From contig QZCP01000834.1 of the NCBI GenBank assembly GCA_003956705.1, positions 325,380-389,379 on the forward strand: DNA of 64,000 nt, written 5' to 3'. Within the stretch, counting starts at the first letter, position 1. Each line of letters begins with the position of its first letter. The translations under genes were made by a program, and so were the position numbers. This DNA is from Brevipalpus yothersi. Taxonomy: Eukaryota > Arthropoda > Arachnida > Trombidiformes > Tenuipalpidae. Shown here one piece after another: positions 1-12,400 of the stretch. The notes beneath the pieces are model-generated. The model saw nothing but the letters and a program-made list of their open reading frames with translations, was not told the origin of the DNA and did no database searches.

Positions 1-1280
1 AGCATACAACCTTCACTTCCTCAAGCAAAGAGTGTCAAGTCCTATTTCTTGATGAAAGAAGTTTGAAACTACACAAGGAAGAAACGCACAAATCTTTTCT
101 ACCTCGACTACAGTGCACCAGATGCCCCAAGTATGATCGTGAAACGCTTGAAGCTGGTCTTATAATGGAACGATACTGGCAAAAACTGAAGAATAACCAG
201 TTTGAGCATAAAACAGATATAACGGTGCGGGAGTTGGAAAGAATATAATTTGGAGTAGCATGTAATCTTCGAAAAAATGGTGGTTGGAACGAGTTAGGTA
301 AGGTGATGGTGTATAAAGCTCAGGGAAAGAAGCTTTCTGCAATGTATCCCGATTTTTAGATGAAAATCTTACCCCTTCTTCAGGTCAGATTTTCTGATGG
401 ATTTCCTCAGAATAAATCGGAACTAAGACCTAAATTCAATTCCAAATGCTCATCTATTCTCAGTAGGTGTGTGTAATCTTTGACCTGAAAAGCAAATGCA
501 CTATGAACTGTCTGAAAATAAAAGTGTTTTCATGTGGAATAAGAATGAATTATTTCAAGTGCTTTAATAAACAAAGCTTTTGGCAAAATATCATTGATTT
601 CTACATGATTATAGTATAATCATTATACGCAATTCTCTCTCTAACTATTTAAAGGAAGAGAACGATATCATTTTCCAACAAGATCTGCGCTCTTTCCAAG
701 TTAGAACCCATCTGTCCATTTGACTCAATAGTGACATTCCTTCATGGAAAAGTGATTTATCTAGACTTTTGAGCTCGAAAAATAGTCTAGAATGTTTAAA
801 AAAGTTTTTCTCTGAGTGCTACTGCGGTGATCAGCAATTAGAACTGATGATTCTACTGCCTTGGAATCTATATGAAAGTTGCTATCCTGAACAAAGTCTA
901 TTGTGAGTATATCTTTCTGGGAACTTACTTTGTTATCTCACATTGAACATTGCTTGTCTACTTCTCTCGTATTCTTCCATGTCGTCTTCTCTCTTTGCTG
1001 CCACCATCAGTAAGGGTGTTCTCAAATTCAATTCCAAAAAAGGTGTCAGTGATCATCATAACTCATTCTAGTTACCTCTCTCCCCTCCTTCATGCTATTG
1101 ACATTCAGTTTATTGCTCAACTTCAACTTGGAAGATGAGTTACATGTTAAATGAGTATATATTCGGATGGCAGACAAATAAAGAGAGGTGAAGAAAGAGA
1201 TGAAGAGAAAAATGACCATTCCAGTTAGCTTGTTCAAAATCAATAAAGAAAAGACTAGTCTTGTTTCATTCTCAGCGCTT

Positions 1281-1283
<3 letters not shown>
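1..1283. other. Intergenic, no supported gene
   Basis: AT-rich sequence with only short open frames. A 61-codon plus-strand frame at 63-248 has no recognisable domain and no splice context, so I do not call it a gene. Nothing else is supported here. Confidence 0.5.

Positions 1284-1331
<48 letters not shown>
1284..1331. repeat. (CT)n microsatellite
   Basis: Uninterrupted CT dinucleotide run of about 24 units. Open frames crossing it read as Ser-Leu repeats and are artefacts of the repeat. Confidence 0.97.
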
Positions 1332-1333
<2 letters not shown>

Positions 1334-1470
1334 TATCTATTTCATGTTTACATATTCAATCATTGACTTTAGAGCCCAATATGAACGCATGTCGTGGGTG
1401 TACAAGAGCATGGGGGGGAATCAATCATGGAGACACCGATAAGTAGCAATTCGATGTTCTTGATCGAAAT

Positions 1471-3118
1471 ATGGCCATTTTTATGAGTGGGATGAGTAAC
1501 CTCACACTATCCATTGGTGAGAAGGTTTGCAAGAAGTGTCAACACAGCTATCAACGGCATCACCGAGGGCAGAGAAGAGCAGCTTACCTCCCGGGTGAGC
1601 CTCGACCTGGACCATCAACTAGTATTGAGGTTGTTGTTCAGCGTCCAGAACAAGGAGAGATGGAAGTTGAACCACCTGATGCTGACGAGCCACCAATATT
1701 CACTCCAACTCCATTCACACACTCTCCGAATAGACCATCTATATTCAACTTCCCCCCAACATTCGATAAGTCACCATATGATTTGGATACTTCAGATGAG
1801 GGTGATCCGGGTGGCGATAGTGATGATTCCTCTGGTTCTGATGGTGATTTGAATTGTGAGTCAGATGATGAATAAATTCCTATCTTCAGATCATCAGTAT
1901 CTCCGCGTTCTCACTTCATATATGGGTGCCAAAATGTTGAGTTGAGCACTGTCGAAGCATCATATCGAGCGGAAATGATTATATTGACACAGATTTACAT
2001 ACAAAAAGGCTCAAAACTCTGCATAATGCATGGAAATCAGAGAGGGGAATCAATAGTTGCTGATGGATTGTTGAGTATCGAACAGTACGAGGGGATGTCT
2101 ATCCTGCTCATCCATCGTGCTAGACTTGCTTAAACGATCAGAATTCCACAATCCAATTCTAGTGAATCACATTTCATTAAGCAGTTAACAATTCTCCTTC
2201 CAAGAGCTTCCAATGACCTTGTTAGCTTCCTAATGAATTTCAAAAACCCGAGGCAAAGCTTAGGGGCATGTTTATTCAGACTCAAAAGTGGGCTACTGCT
2301 CAAAGATGTGACAACACTCTTTGGCTTCAATGAGAAAACGTTCAGCAAGCAAGTGAAGGGAATAGAATAGCAGTTCTACAGCAACTTTGTTCCTCATAAT
2401 CTGGGGTTCAGCCACTTGTGAACTCGTGACCAAGCTTGTCAGCTACAATATATATAGCTAGCTAACTGCTTCTCACAGGCCAACAAAGACTAGATAGAGT
2501 TACCCTCAGCATGGATGAAACTTATCTCTATATGCAGAAAACAATGAATTTCCAGCTTCAAAAAAAACTATTCTCAGGGCGAAAAAGAGCTCCATTGTTC
2601 AAACCCATGATTTGTGTTCTTCCAGATGGATATATCTATGATGTTGTGGCTTACAATCATGGCTTGAAGAATGATGCACAAATCTTGCAAGATATTTTGT
2701 AATTGAATTCTAAATTTCGCTCGACATTCCTGCCAGGGGATGTTTTCAGTCTTGATCGAGATTGCAGAAATATTGTCCAGGAGCTCCGTAGAAGAGGCTT
2801 CACAGCCTTCACTCCAGCCTCAGCGGGACCAAGCGGACAGTTGAGCTGGGAGCATGCCAATCACTCCTGAGAAGTGACAGAAATTCGATGGGTTGTTGAG
2901 GCTGTATCTGGTCGAATTAACACTCGGTTCCGCTTGGTGCATCATATACTCCAGAATACCGATATGGACAATGATAAAATGGAATTGAAAATCTGTTGTG
3001 CTGCTCTTAACAAGTATGGTCAACGTTTCATATCAAATAAAGAGTTTAAGGTGGTTATTGTTGGAAAGAATAATCTCACGAATGCATATACCTCAAAAGC
3101 TTGCCTCACTAAATAATC
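1471..3118 (+). mobile_element. Decayed DDE-superfamily transposase with SWIM-like C-terminus, 5' part
   Basis: Broken plus-strand transposase remnant. A 134-codon acidic N-terminal frame (1471-1875) starts with a C-x2-C motif (KVCKKC) and ends in an Asp/Ser-rich stretch; linking it to the rest is inference from position. From about 2170 to 2360 there is a helical segment ending LFGFNEKTFSKQV, typical of the helix-turn-helix region preceding DDE_Tnp_4-type catalytic domains. At 2511-2702 the catalytic core reads MDETYLYMQK and PDGYIYDV, with the first catalytic Asp expected here. 2703-3118 continues with RWVVEAVSGRI, the usual region before the final acidic residue. Several in-frame stops (for example after 2702 and near 2868) and frame changes show it is dead. 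The C-terminal part resumes at 4472 after a nested insertion. Confidence 0.7.
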
Positions 3119-3120
3119 AT

Positions 3121-4471
3121 ACAGGGTGGCCCAACGGGTGGTGATGTATTTTTTGGAAGCTATAGAAAGTTAACGAATCAGAATTTTTTGACGCGGTTCT
3201 CGCAAGAATCTCAGGATTTATTGTTCATAAGCAATACAGATGTTTTGAATGACCCTTTTCTCTTGCAATGATTGCGGTCAAGTGATTTTCGAAACTTCCC
3301 ATGACTTTAGCACAGGTTGCAGCAGGGATTGCCTTGATGGCCTTTTTCACTGCATTCTGGAGCTCCGGGTTGGTCTTGGGATTGTCTCTTCAGGCGAGAT
3401 CCTTCGAATAAATCCACAAGAAAAAGTCACACGGGTTGACATCGGGTGAATAAGGTGGCCACGGTATTGAATGTGGCATGTGGATGTCAGCATCCAAACC
3501 AATCACCTACCCATGGAAAGTTGCAACAAGGGCTTGAAAAAGGTGCAATGAGAACGAGCTCCATGAACAAGTAATCCTCCATGCAATTCTTTTTTGCAGT
3601 GAATGGGAAGGAGCCTTCTTTCAGCATCTTACAGTTCCTCCCACTGTTGACTGAAGACTCAAAGAAATGAGGGTGGAAGATCCTCTTGGAGCATATCACA
3701 CACCAAACAAGGATTTATTTTCGGATAGAGACTCTTAAACCAACAAATTTCAGGCCTCTGAGTGCCCAGAAACTGACAATTCTGCTTGTTCAGGTGACCA
3801 TCCAAGCTGAAGTAAGCTTCATCGCTGAACCAGATTTTGTTGAGATGTATCCAATTATTATCGATTTTTTCAATTATTCGCTGTGCAAACTCGAACATTC
3901 TTCCTCCATGACCCTCTAACAGAGCCTGGTTGATTTGATCTTGTATGGGCTGAGCTTGAGACCTCCATCATTCGTTGGAGGGTTGACCTTGAGATCCCGA
4001 AACGCTGTGAAGCACTTCTGACTGATTGACTAGGCTCCGCCTCAAAAACTCTCTCACGAGTTGACTATTGTCCTCAGTAACGAGGATTGAGTAGTGACCC
4101 ATCGCAGCTTTATTTTCCTGCACATTCCCTGTTACATTAAATCTTCCCAGTATTGCAGTTATTGTTCGGATATCAGGGGCTGAGCTAGTGTGGAAAGGGC
4201 TTTCCCACTCTCGGAAAACAGCTTGGTGACTTTTACCAGATTTTGCCATCTTTTCGACGATGGAAACTCGTTGTTCGGTCAAATACTCGAGCATTCTGGC
4301 AGAGAAAGCACGAAAATCACTGGGGAATCATCAGAAAAAAATTTTCATAATTCCTCAAAAAACAAAATGAACACTCTTTTCGAAAAAAAGCCGAAGGCCG
4401 CTCTCAAAAATTCTGACTGTAGCGCTTTTTACAGCCTTCTGAAAAATACATTACCTGCTGAGTCACCCTGT
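3121..4471 (-). mobile_element. Tc1/mariner-like transposon, decayed, nested in the DDE/SWIM element
   Basis: Minus-strand transposase relic. 4294-3968 encodes the N-terminal helix-turn-helix region (LTEQRVSIVEKM, then a FNVTGNV linker). 3898-3659 encodes part of the catalytic domain with IWFSDEAYFSLDGHLNKQN, the D-centred motif of the IS630/Tc1/mariner superfamily. Frameshifts and stops separate them. The left end starts ACAGGGTGGC and the right end finishes TCACCCTGT, candidate terminal inverted repeats of the GGGTGG..CCACCC type seen in this superfamily. The elements on either side are consecutive parts of one other transposase, so this copy inserted into it. I cannot see a clean TA duplication at both ends, so the exact boundaries are approximate. 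Confidence 0.7.
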
Positions 4472-5032
4472 GATAAGTCAACGCTTGTGAGATCATGCTT
4501 CAGAAAATTTTATCAAATCAAATCAAGATTGCTGGGTACACCATTGACTGAACATCAGATCTACATACTTGCAATAGGAACATATCTTTTGAAATATATT
4601 GATGGATATGGAACAGCATGCAGATCTGCTTATCTTCAAAATAGGGTGGGGTGAACTTGAATGAGCTCCAACATGAAGCATTTCAGATGAATTGATCTTT
4701 CTTCTCGCTAATACAGTCTCCGATTCTTACGCTTCCACATATAGCTCCGGCTTCATATTGATGACTGTAGATCCCAGCTCCAGCAGTTCAATATTTATGT
4801 GAACGATCCGAAACTGTTGAGAATGAGAATCATCTCGAGACAAAAGAGCCAAACCACCCATTCAGTTTTTTTGCTGATTGACGAAGAGGTTCTTGGCCTG
4901 GCACGAATTGCTGAGTGGCGCTGCAAAGGCTCAAGTGGTCTGAGGACTGTGGATCCTTGTGGACATATTATAACACTCTTGGTAAACTCTGCACTGGGTT
5001 TGAATCCTCAGTCCCCACTCCTCATCTTTTGA
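4472..5032 (+). mobile_element. DDE/SWIM transposase, C-terminal continuation
   Basis: Resumption of the transposase interrupted at 3118. 4472-4654 reads LTEHQIYILAIGTYLLK, matching the position and style of the conserved segment that follows the DDE core in this family. 4799-5032 contains CKGSSGLRTVDPCGHI, a SWIM-like zinc-finger pattern (C..RTV..C-x-H) typical of the far C-terminus of these arthropod transposases. Frames are broken between the two segments. The element probably ends near 5.04 kb; no terminal repeat was identified. Confidence 0.6.
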
Positions 5033-5039
5033 ATATTTA

Positions 5040-5790
5040 TGAGAATGAGATTCATGATGGGAATGAAATAGATTGATTGCCTCTTTTCGTTAGGCCTACG
5101 CTAGATGATTCATACATTAATTTTCAGTTGAATTCCTTGCATAGCATCAAATGCCAAGAAATCAATTCATATGATTCCTCGATCAAGACATTCATCGACT
5201 CACTCCTCCCAGAATCTATGAAACCTAACTAGATCGAAAATAATCTATTCTGCTGGAATAGACAATAAAATTTGACTTATGTTTTTTAACTTTTCTTTAG
5301 TACTTCAATTGGTGGCTCATATTTGCATAATATGTATTCTCATGGGACCTATCCATTAGTGAGAGAAATATGTCGATATCTCAATCGGTTGCTCAGCTAC
5401 AGCCTACTGATCTAAACTGGCCTGCAGCCGAAGAGTGGCCAAATCGACTTTTGAGTACTTTCACATTTTTTCAGACCAGATAGAGTACATATATTTTGAA
5501 AGATTATCAAAAAAACTCCTGGAAGCAGGAAGATTTTTTACAGTTTCACCAACTCCCGGTGAGCCCGGCAAATTTTGCCACTTTTGTGGCCTCTTCCTCG
5601 GGTCCGGAAAATTCCAAGTAACCAAAGACTTGAGATTCTGGATACTGAGCAGAATATCTATCTAATTGTTAAATCTCAACGAAATCGAGCGTGTTGACCG
5701 AGAATGCACCTCCTTTACCGAAATTGGGTTTTTGTCCAATCATAATTTCGACTCATATGTGATAGAATCGATTTCCATGTGTCAATAGAC
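5040..5790. other. Intergenic or eroded transposon sequence
   Basis: No gene supported. The stretch just right of the DDE/SWIM element has no recognisable domain. It may include eroded 3' sequence of the Tc-like relic that starts at 5791. Confidence 0.3.
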
Positions 5791-6264
5791 TCAGGACCTC
5801 AAAAATAATCCAAACCCTTCTAAATAATATAGGCTCATCATCCTGGCTGAGATATCCGATAGTTTTAAGAGCTGGTTGACACTAACTTTGAATGCCTTAA
5901 AATCGAAGTCCCGGTGTAAGATTCGCCAAACAGAATTGGGTGAAATGCTCAATTTTGATGCACATTTTCTGATTGATGGCTGGTTGGTGGCTCCGGAAAA
6001 CTCCGCAACAGCTTCGACTCTATCATCGGAAGTGGCTGTAGTTGGTCTTCCTGTCACACCTTCCAAATTATCCAATACTCACCCAGTAGTCATAAACTTT
6101 CGGTAAATTGCCTTCACGGGTGCATCAGCTAGTGCCGAAGCATTGGCAAGCTTTTGTTCAACTTGCCTCACGACTTCCAAGGCATTATTGATTTCATGAA
6201 AGCACAAAACTACGCAAATTCCACGGTGAACATCAACTTTAGGAGGCATGATGGTGGATAACAA
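5791..6264 (-). mobile_element. Second Tc1/mariner-like transposase fragment (N-terminal part)
   Basis: Minus-strand relic in one frame interrupted by a single TGA at 6079-6081. It begins near MPPKVDVHRG at about 6249, continues through a helix-turn-helix region, the GRPTTATSDD linker and the second helix-turn-helix (SIRKCASKLSISPNSVWRIL), then loses its frame. The catalytic domain is missing or unrecognisable. Same superfamily as the copy at 3.1-4.5 kb but retaining a different portion. Pseudogene. Confidence 0.7.
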
Positions 6265-7724
6265 TTGATTAAGAATGGAGGAGGCTGAATATGGGGTGAA
6301 AAATGATCACAATTTGAGGGAAAAGTGTTTGAAAACAATTGAAAAAAAGAATCAACAAAATCGGTTCAGAATTGATGATGTTATAGTAAATCAACCAAAC
6401 TGGCCGCAAGTTGCCTGAGAGGGATGTGAGCAAGGATTCACAGTTAGGAGTCCACTTTGATCCTTACAATACCATCCAACAACTTGCTCACATGCCTTTG
6501 TAGTAGTGATGATGATTAGCACAGGATTCAGAAGCCTCACACCCAATGAAAGATCAGATTACTCACTCGCCAATGGTAATGAATCGGTTGATGATTTCAC
6601 TGAATAGTGACTGTACAATGATAATGACATTTTTTGTTCATGAGTGGCTAGATTTGGACACTATATTGATAATTAGTCCACCCCTTGGTTTGACAAAATC
6701 CATCACTACCTCCTCGTGGTGCCAACTGGTTAACACTAACAGGGCTCTGGTGTCCACGTTTCGATGTCTTGAGTTAAGGCTTGGAGTATTGAGATGAATT
6801 AAAGAATTCGATTCACGGAGAGATAAAAAGTACTTAGAAGCTATCCAATCGAAGGCTCATTCCCTACTGGTCAATATGAGTACGGATATGAGCACCAGAT
6901 ATTGATTCTAATTTCTGAATAACTTGTACTAATCCTGTAGGCATGAAATATGGCTTATCTCATCTTATCAACCATGAGAAATAAAATAGTCTTATCAGTA
7001 TTCTGGTTTCAAGTCTGGTTCTTTTGTGGATGGAATATATCGATTTTTGACCAACTTGTACCGAGGCTGTGAGCATGAAATATACCTTATCTCATCTAAT
7101 CAATCATGAGAAATAAAATAATCTTATCATTCTTCAGGACTCGCCTAGTTTTTTCGCAGAAGTAGAATATTGATTTCTGACCAAATCGCGCATGAGTCTT
7201 CCACATGGTCTATATGCAGACTTATCTTATCGGTTCTGAGAGATATGATGATGATGTTATCACCATCTTGGTTTTGATTCTGGTTTTCCCAGAGAATATT
7301 AAATTTATTTTTAATGATCATATCATCCTCCGAATACGATAGAAACTTCTTATCATATTTTTGATAAGAATTCAATTGATACCATTTTCATCTTGATACA
7401 ATTGCTCATCGCCGAGATAGCAAAATAGAGGAAATGGCTTTATCTCCGGAAGAATAAGTCATACAGAATTTTAAACTGGTTTTTTGGTCCTCACGAAGAG
7501 ATCTTGCCAGAAGTTGGTGCCTTTTTCCCCTCTTCTTGTCCAAACCAGACGAGAAGTAGTAAAGTTTTGTAGAGCCAAAGTGCGCAAACTTGGAGCTTGC
7601 GTGAAAGGAGCTGTGTGACCAGCGAACTCTCTCTCTTTTTCTCTTTCTGTCCAACCTTGTAACTACTGTCACTTGTAACTGTAACCCCAAAAAGTGAGCT
7701 CCACTTTCTTCATGCGCCATCCTG
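6265..7724. other. Intergenic, no supported gene
   Basis: Short frames only. A loosely repeated motif (tatcttatc.../atgagaaataaaat) occurs at about 6950-7110, suggesting a small diverged direct duplication. A minus-strand frame (7406-7816) has no recognisable domain and overlaps the start of a gag relic. Confidence 0.4.
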
Positions 7725-8370
7725 ATGCCAAAAAGACTTAGGAGTGCAATATCATCAGCTTGTCCTTCTGAGGCCAGCGGGGACGAGCTTATTGGCGCCA
7801 TGGGACAAGAATCCACTGCAGGGAATCCTATCCAAACTCAAACTAATGTAAACAATTCATCAGCCACCGTGAGTAATAGTGTTGAGAATCATCCCGAAAA
7901 GATGATCATTCCATGTTTTGATGGTGACACTAGTTGGCTTTCAATAGATGCATAGGTTGATCGATATCAAATGTTAGCAAAGCGGGAAGGTTTCGATGAT
8001 GATGATATAGTGATTGAACTAAGCAGTTATCTCCAATAGGAGGCACTTGAGTGGTACATGAGTGTGATGCGAGAAAACGAAAAAATTTCTTTCTCTGAAC
8101 TTTAATCATCTATGCTGCAGAGATTCGTAGTCAAATCAGTTGACCCAATGGCTGAGTGTGTTGACTTAAGATCTGATTCAAAAATTGGAATGAAATCCCA
8201 CTTCGAGGATAAGCGTAGCTAAGGTATGAAAGCTGGACTAAAAGAAGCTCAAATTATTTCACTTATGATCCATGGCCTTCCTTCCCATATGTCTGTTGCC
8301 TTCAATACTATGCGCTCAAAAAGAATGGGAGATGCAAGGCTGAATTCAACCCTCCTTCCCACAAAGTAAA
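7725..8370 (+). pseudogene. Ty3/gypsy-type Gag remnant
   Basis: Plus-strand frame with stop codons at several points. After a Ser/Asn-rich N-terminus it reads IIPCFDGDTSW, then a DRY segment followed by AKREGF and LEWYMS, the typical start of retrotransposon gag proteins (a short Phe-Asp-Gly-Asp motif followed by Trp and a helical capsid-like region). Internal stops near 7954, 8038 and 8105 make it non-functional. It is separate from the element at 9.5-13.2 kb, whose own gag relic begins at 9467. Confidence 0.6.
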
Positions 8371-8779
8371 CAAGAATCTAAATCACTTGAAAAACCCCAA
8401 ATGAACTTCACTCAGAATCTGACCGTCATTTGGTGCATCCGGGGGCCTCAATGAACACACACACATCCACAATCTGATTTTGAGGTGGAATTTTCGTTAT
8501 TATCATTATTATAATTTCAATTATTATGATTTCCAATGTTTGTGGTGGATTCCACCGGGATTTGATTTGGTTTCATCGAGATTCTAATCCTTTTCACCGG
8601 GTTTCTGACTAGTTTGTTTGGAGATCTTTTTGAGATTCTCTCCCCCTCTTCACAGGGATTCTATTCATCAAGACATTTTTCTGGGTAAGTCCATCTGTGC
8701 CTGAGATTCTTCTTATTTTGCATAGATCTTCAAAGTGAATGGGAATCTATGATGCGATTCATGTGAATTTTATTATTAT

Positions 8780-9006
8780 AATTAAATTAAATACCAGCGC
8801 GCTATAGACCGCGGTAGAGATAAGGGTGTGGCCGCGACGGTTGCACCACATGGTGCCGAAAAAATAAACTAAAAACAGCACCACTGGCAGCAGAAAAGAG
8901 AACTAGGGAACGATAGTGGCGCCACCTGGCGGAGGTGGGATGAACTAATAAGAGAAGTCGGCTCCACCTAGGAGGAGGTTTTTGGACCAGTGGCGCCATC
9001 CATTGA
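8780..9006 (-). repeat. GC-rich interspersed repeat, possible SINE relic
   Basis: Markedly more GC-rich than its surroundings. On the minus strand it starts ATGGCGCCACTGG, repeats AGGTGGCGCCAC about 50 bases later, and ends CTATAGCGCGCTGGTATTT followed by a run of A/T-rich short repeats like a SINE tail. The GGCGCC motif is duplicated. No clear Pol III boxes could be fixed, so SINE is only a suggestion. The 65-codon frame across it is not treated as a gene. Confidence 0.35.
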
Positions 9007-9466
9007 GGGAAATTGTCAGAATTCTCAAAAATTGGTTAGAACACCATCTTTCAACGCGGAGAGTGATGAAATGGTTGACTTCGACGTTTTACCTTCTTTC
9101 AACGGAGATAAATGCGAATTTTTGCGAATTTGAATGAATTGATCTGAATGAACTAAGTTTCTCGAGGAGTTTTGGGGAGAACAGTATTTGCTCGTGGGGA
9201 ATTGTAAACACTATTAGGTGTGAAGCTGTGATCTCTTTGAAGGGTCTTACGCGGATTGAATAAAAAAAATATATAATCATTCTCACGTTGATCATCTTTA
9301 GCTCAGTGAAGAGCCTTCGGATTTAGTTATTTCGTATTAATCACTCAATTTATCTTTATCCTTATGAAACAAATCATAGCCTTCACCTTGCTTCAATCCT
9401 TCAAGCCTTGAATCTGTTTGAGCTTGTGATCGTGGTAAATGAAAACAAGTCAACGGGGGCAATCAA

Positions 9467-12400
9467 GTGGTGAATACAATCGACAAAACAAAAAGTAAAG
9501 AAGGTAATGAGATGGAATCGTTCAGTTCATCAAATAATGCATCCAATTTTTCTGATATGGGAAACCAGCGGCCAGCTGATGATAATGAACTCAGTGGCCA
9601 GTCGAATCGTATTGTCAATCAGATAACGAATAATTACAGTCCGGATATTATTCCTTCTTTCTCTGGAAGAAATGTTAATGATGGCCTAATCGAGTGGTTT
9701 GATAATTATGAGGACATTTTAATGGGAGAGAAGGGATAAAATGCAAGTCAAAATTAGATCTAAGAATTGAATGTTTATCAGGAAGATGTTTATATGAAAG
9801 ATATTCATATGAAGGATGTTCTCTTAACATTTAAAGTGTAAGGCTGAGTATGGTTTTCTCTCTCTAACGCTTTTCTTCTCTCAATCACCGTGTAACTCTA
9901 TCTCTCTGTAAAATTACTCAGAGAAGATTGGGAGAATAAGACTTCTTGCCTAAGATTCATGGAGTGAACTTCATTCTTTAGTGCTACAATTCTTGTAAAG
10001 CATTTTAGTAGGCTCAGCGGCCATTGGCGGTCGTCTTCTGAACTAGGTAGAGATAATTTTTTAGTTTCCAAATGGCATAGAGTCTTCTCTTATCCACATG
10101 GGTTTCTTTAGCTCTGGGTGTCCCTTCCACTAGTTTTTTTTCGTTTGCATAACTCCGATAACTTTGTCACATTCTTTCTTCCCCTTCCCAGCGTATTGAT
10201 GGATGAACTTATCCAGATTCAGACTGAATTGTGGACCATTGATTCTTCTGACCATACTTGTGGTCTGTGGTTCAACCATGAGCTCCATGAGCTCAGATTT
10301 AGAAAGAGTGACCACGTAAGAACCATCAACTTTCAAAATAATATCAAGTGATCTCTTGTGATAGAGAAATTCATTTTTCTCAAATCCACCATCTATTTCA
10401 TTGGAAGTAAAGACATGATTTTTGAGGCGGTAAAGGTTTCCTCCCAAGGTTTGCAGTTGATAAGCATTGGCATGTTCTGGAATAAGACTATTCTATTCTA
10501 ACAGCGGTAATGAGGATAGAATTATTGAGCACTATAGATTGCGCAGACATTACCCAAATTCATTACTCCGACTTAATTCAATCCCAAAATTTTGATGAGC
10601 ACCTGGATCATCTGAAAAAGATTTTTCAAGCATTGAGAGATAAAAATTTGGAATCAAAACTTTCGAAGTGTCACTTAACTAAAAAAATGCGAATTCATCG
10701 GTCACATGATATCTGAAAATCAATTGGGCCAATGAATGACCACATTTTCGCAGTTCAAAATTTTCCACCACCAAACGATGAAAAATCACTTCAACAACTT
10801 TTGGGAAAAATTAATTACAATCGAAAATTTATCCCTGATGCCAGTCAAATTTTGAATCCATTATTTTTTTTAAAAGGTTTGGGTGGCTCCCACTGCCCTC
10901 TCCCTGTCTCCCTATCGAGACAAATCCGGCCCCATAGTCGTGATGCCAGGAGGGGTCCTCTGGGAAGACTCGGGATGCCCCCTTGGTTATATCCACACGG
11001 TTACCCTTGTGGATACTGGTGCAGCCACAGACGCTCTTCTTCACCATATTTCTCAGAGACAGATCATCCAATAAAATCCTGTCTCTGAAACTTGGATCCA
11101 GTCAGACACCAGATAGGCTTCACTGCCTTTTCAGCTTCCTTCTGAACTCGAACCCGGGAACCCATGGTCAGGTGCGAAAACCTTAACCACTAGGCTGATG
11201 CCCCGGGTCAATCCATTATTCGAGTTACTGAAGAACAATCAAAAATTTGAATGGAATGAAGATTGCCAGAAGGCTTTCGAAACTGTTAAAAAATTCACAT
11301 CTCCTCTCCCTTCCTCCAAATTTTCGACCCGAACAAACATACATATGTTTATTATGATGCTTCGAAAATTGGCATCGGAGCTGTTCTGAAGCAAATCTCC
11401 GATGAAGGCGATGAACAACATCCGATAGCTTTTCTTTCGAAAAATTGACTGATTATCAGGAAAATTATGACCTCGGTGAGCTAGAGTGCATTGAAATTGT
11501 CGAGGCTCTAGAATATTTCCATCACTATCTCTATGGCTCATAATTCACTGTAATTACTGATCCTTAGGTACTCAAATGGCTCCACAAAACAACAAAAAAC
11601 CAAAAGCAACCTATTTAAATGTAGCTTACAATTGAGCCAAAACGATTTCAAAGTCACATACAAATCAGGGAAGAATATTGTGGAGGCTGATGCTCTCTCT
11701 CGAAACCCTGGTCTTGAGGAATTTTCTCATGAAAAGCATCTCGAAATAATCAATCTAATAACAAAAAATGAGCTGAAAAACCAAGATGATGAGAAAAAAA
11801 ATTCGAATTACTTTCTTCCCAACTTGAAATTGATTGATGGGATCCGCTACAAACAGAGAGGTCCTTTCCGTCGATTCTACGTCACAGTAAGCTTACGAGC
11901 TAAATTAATTGATCAATGCCATCATGAATTGGGCCATATCGGAACGGAAAAAATTCTATTCATGCTGTCAAAATCATACTCCTGGCCTGACATGACAAGT
12001 GATGTGAAAATGTTTGTTGACTCGTGTAGTGTGTGTCAACAAAATAAGGTAAAGAGAGAAGGAATCTGGAACACTTTCGATCACTTGACCAGCCAATGAT
12101 CCATTTGACATAATCTCAATTGATACACTTTGTGGGGTTGAAGGTTATGGATCTAAGCAAAAATATCTTCATCTAGCAATTGATAATTTTTCTCGATTCA
12201 TTTGGAGTTTTTCCTCTAGAACTCAGAAGTTTCAAGATTTTCGTCGACTTATGGAACTCGTACTTATGATTGGAAAACCAAAACTTATCCTAGCAGACAC
12301 CTTTTCCAGCATTCGATCTCATTCATTCTGAACTTTCCTCAATTCTCATGATATCAAGATCAAATTCATCTCACCTGATTGTCACCAAAGTAATGTTATG

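Noticed and set aside
1188..1446. Two overlapping plus-strand frames rich in Ser-Leu
   Set aside because: They are translations of the (CT)n microsatellite.
10130..10447. 105-codon minus-strand frame within the gypsy element
   Set aside because: Opposite strand to the element, no recognised family and an equally long frame on the other strand. Too weak to call.
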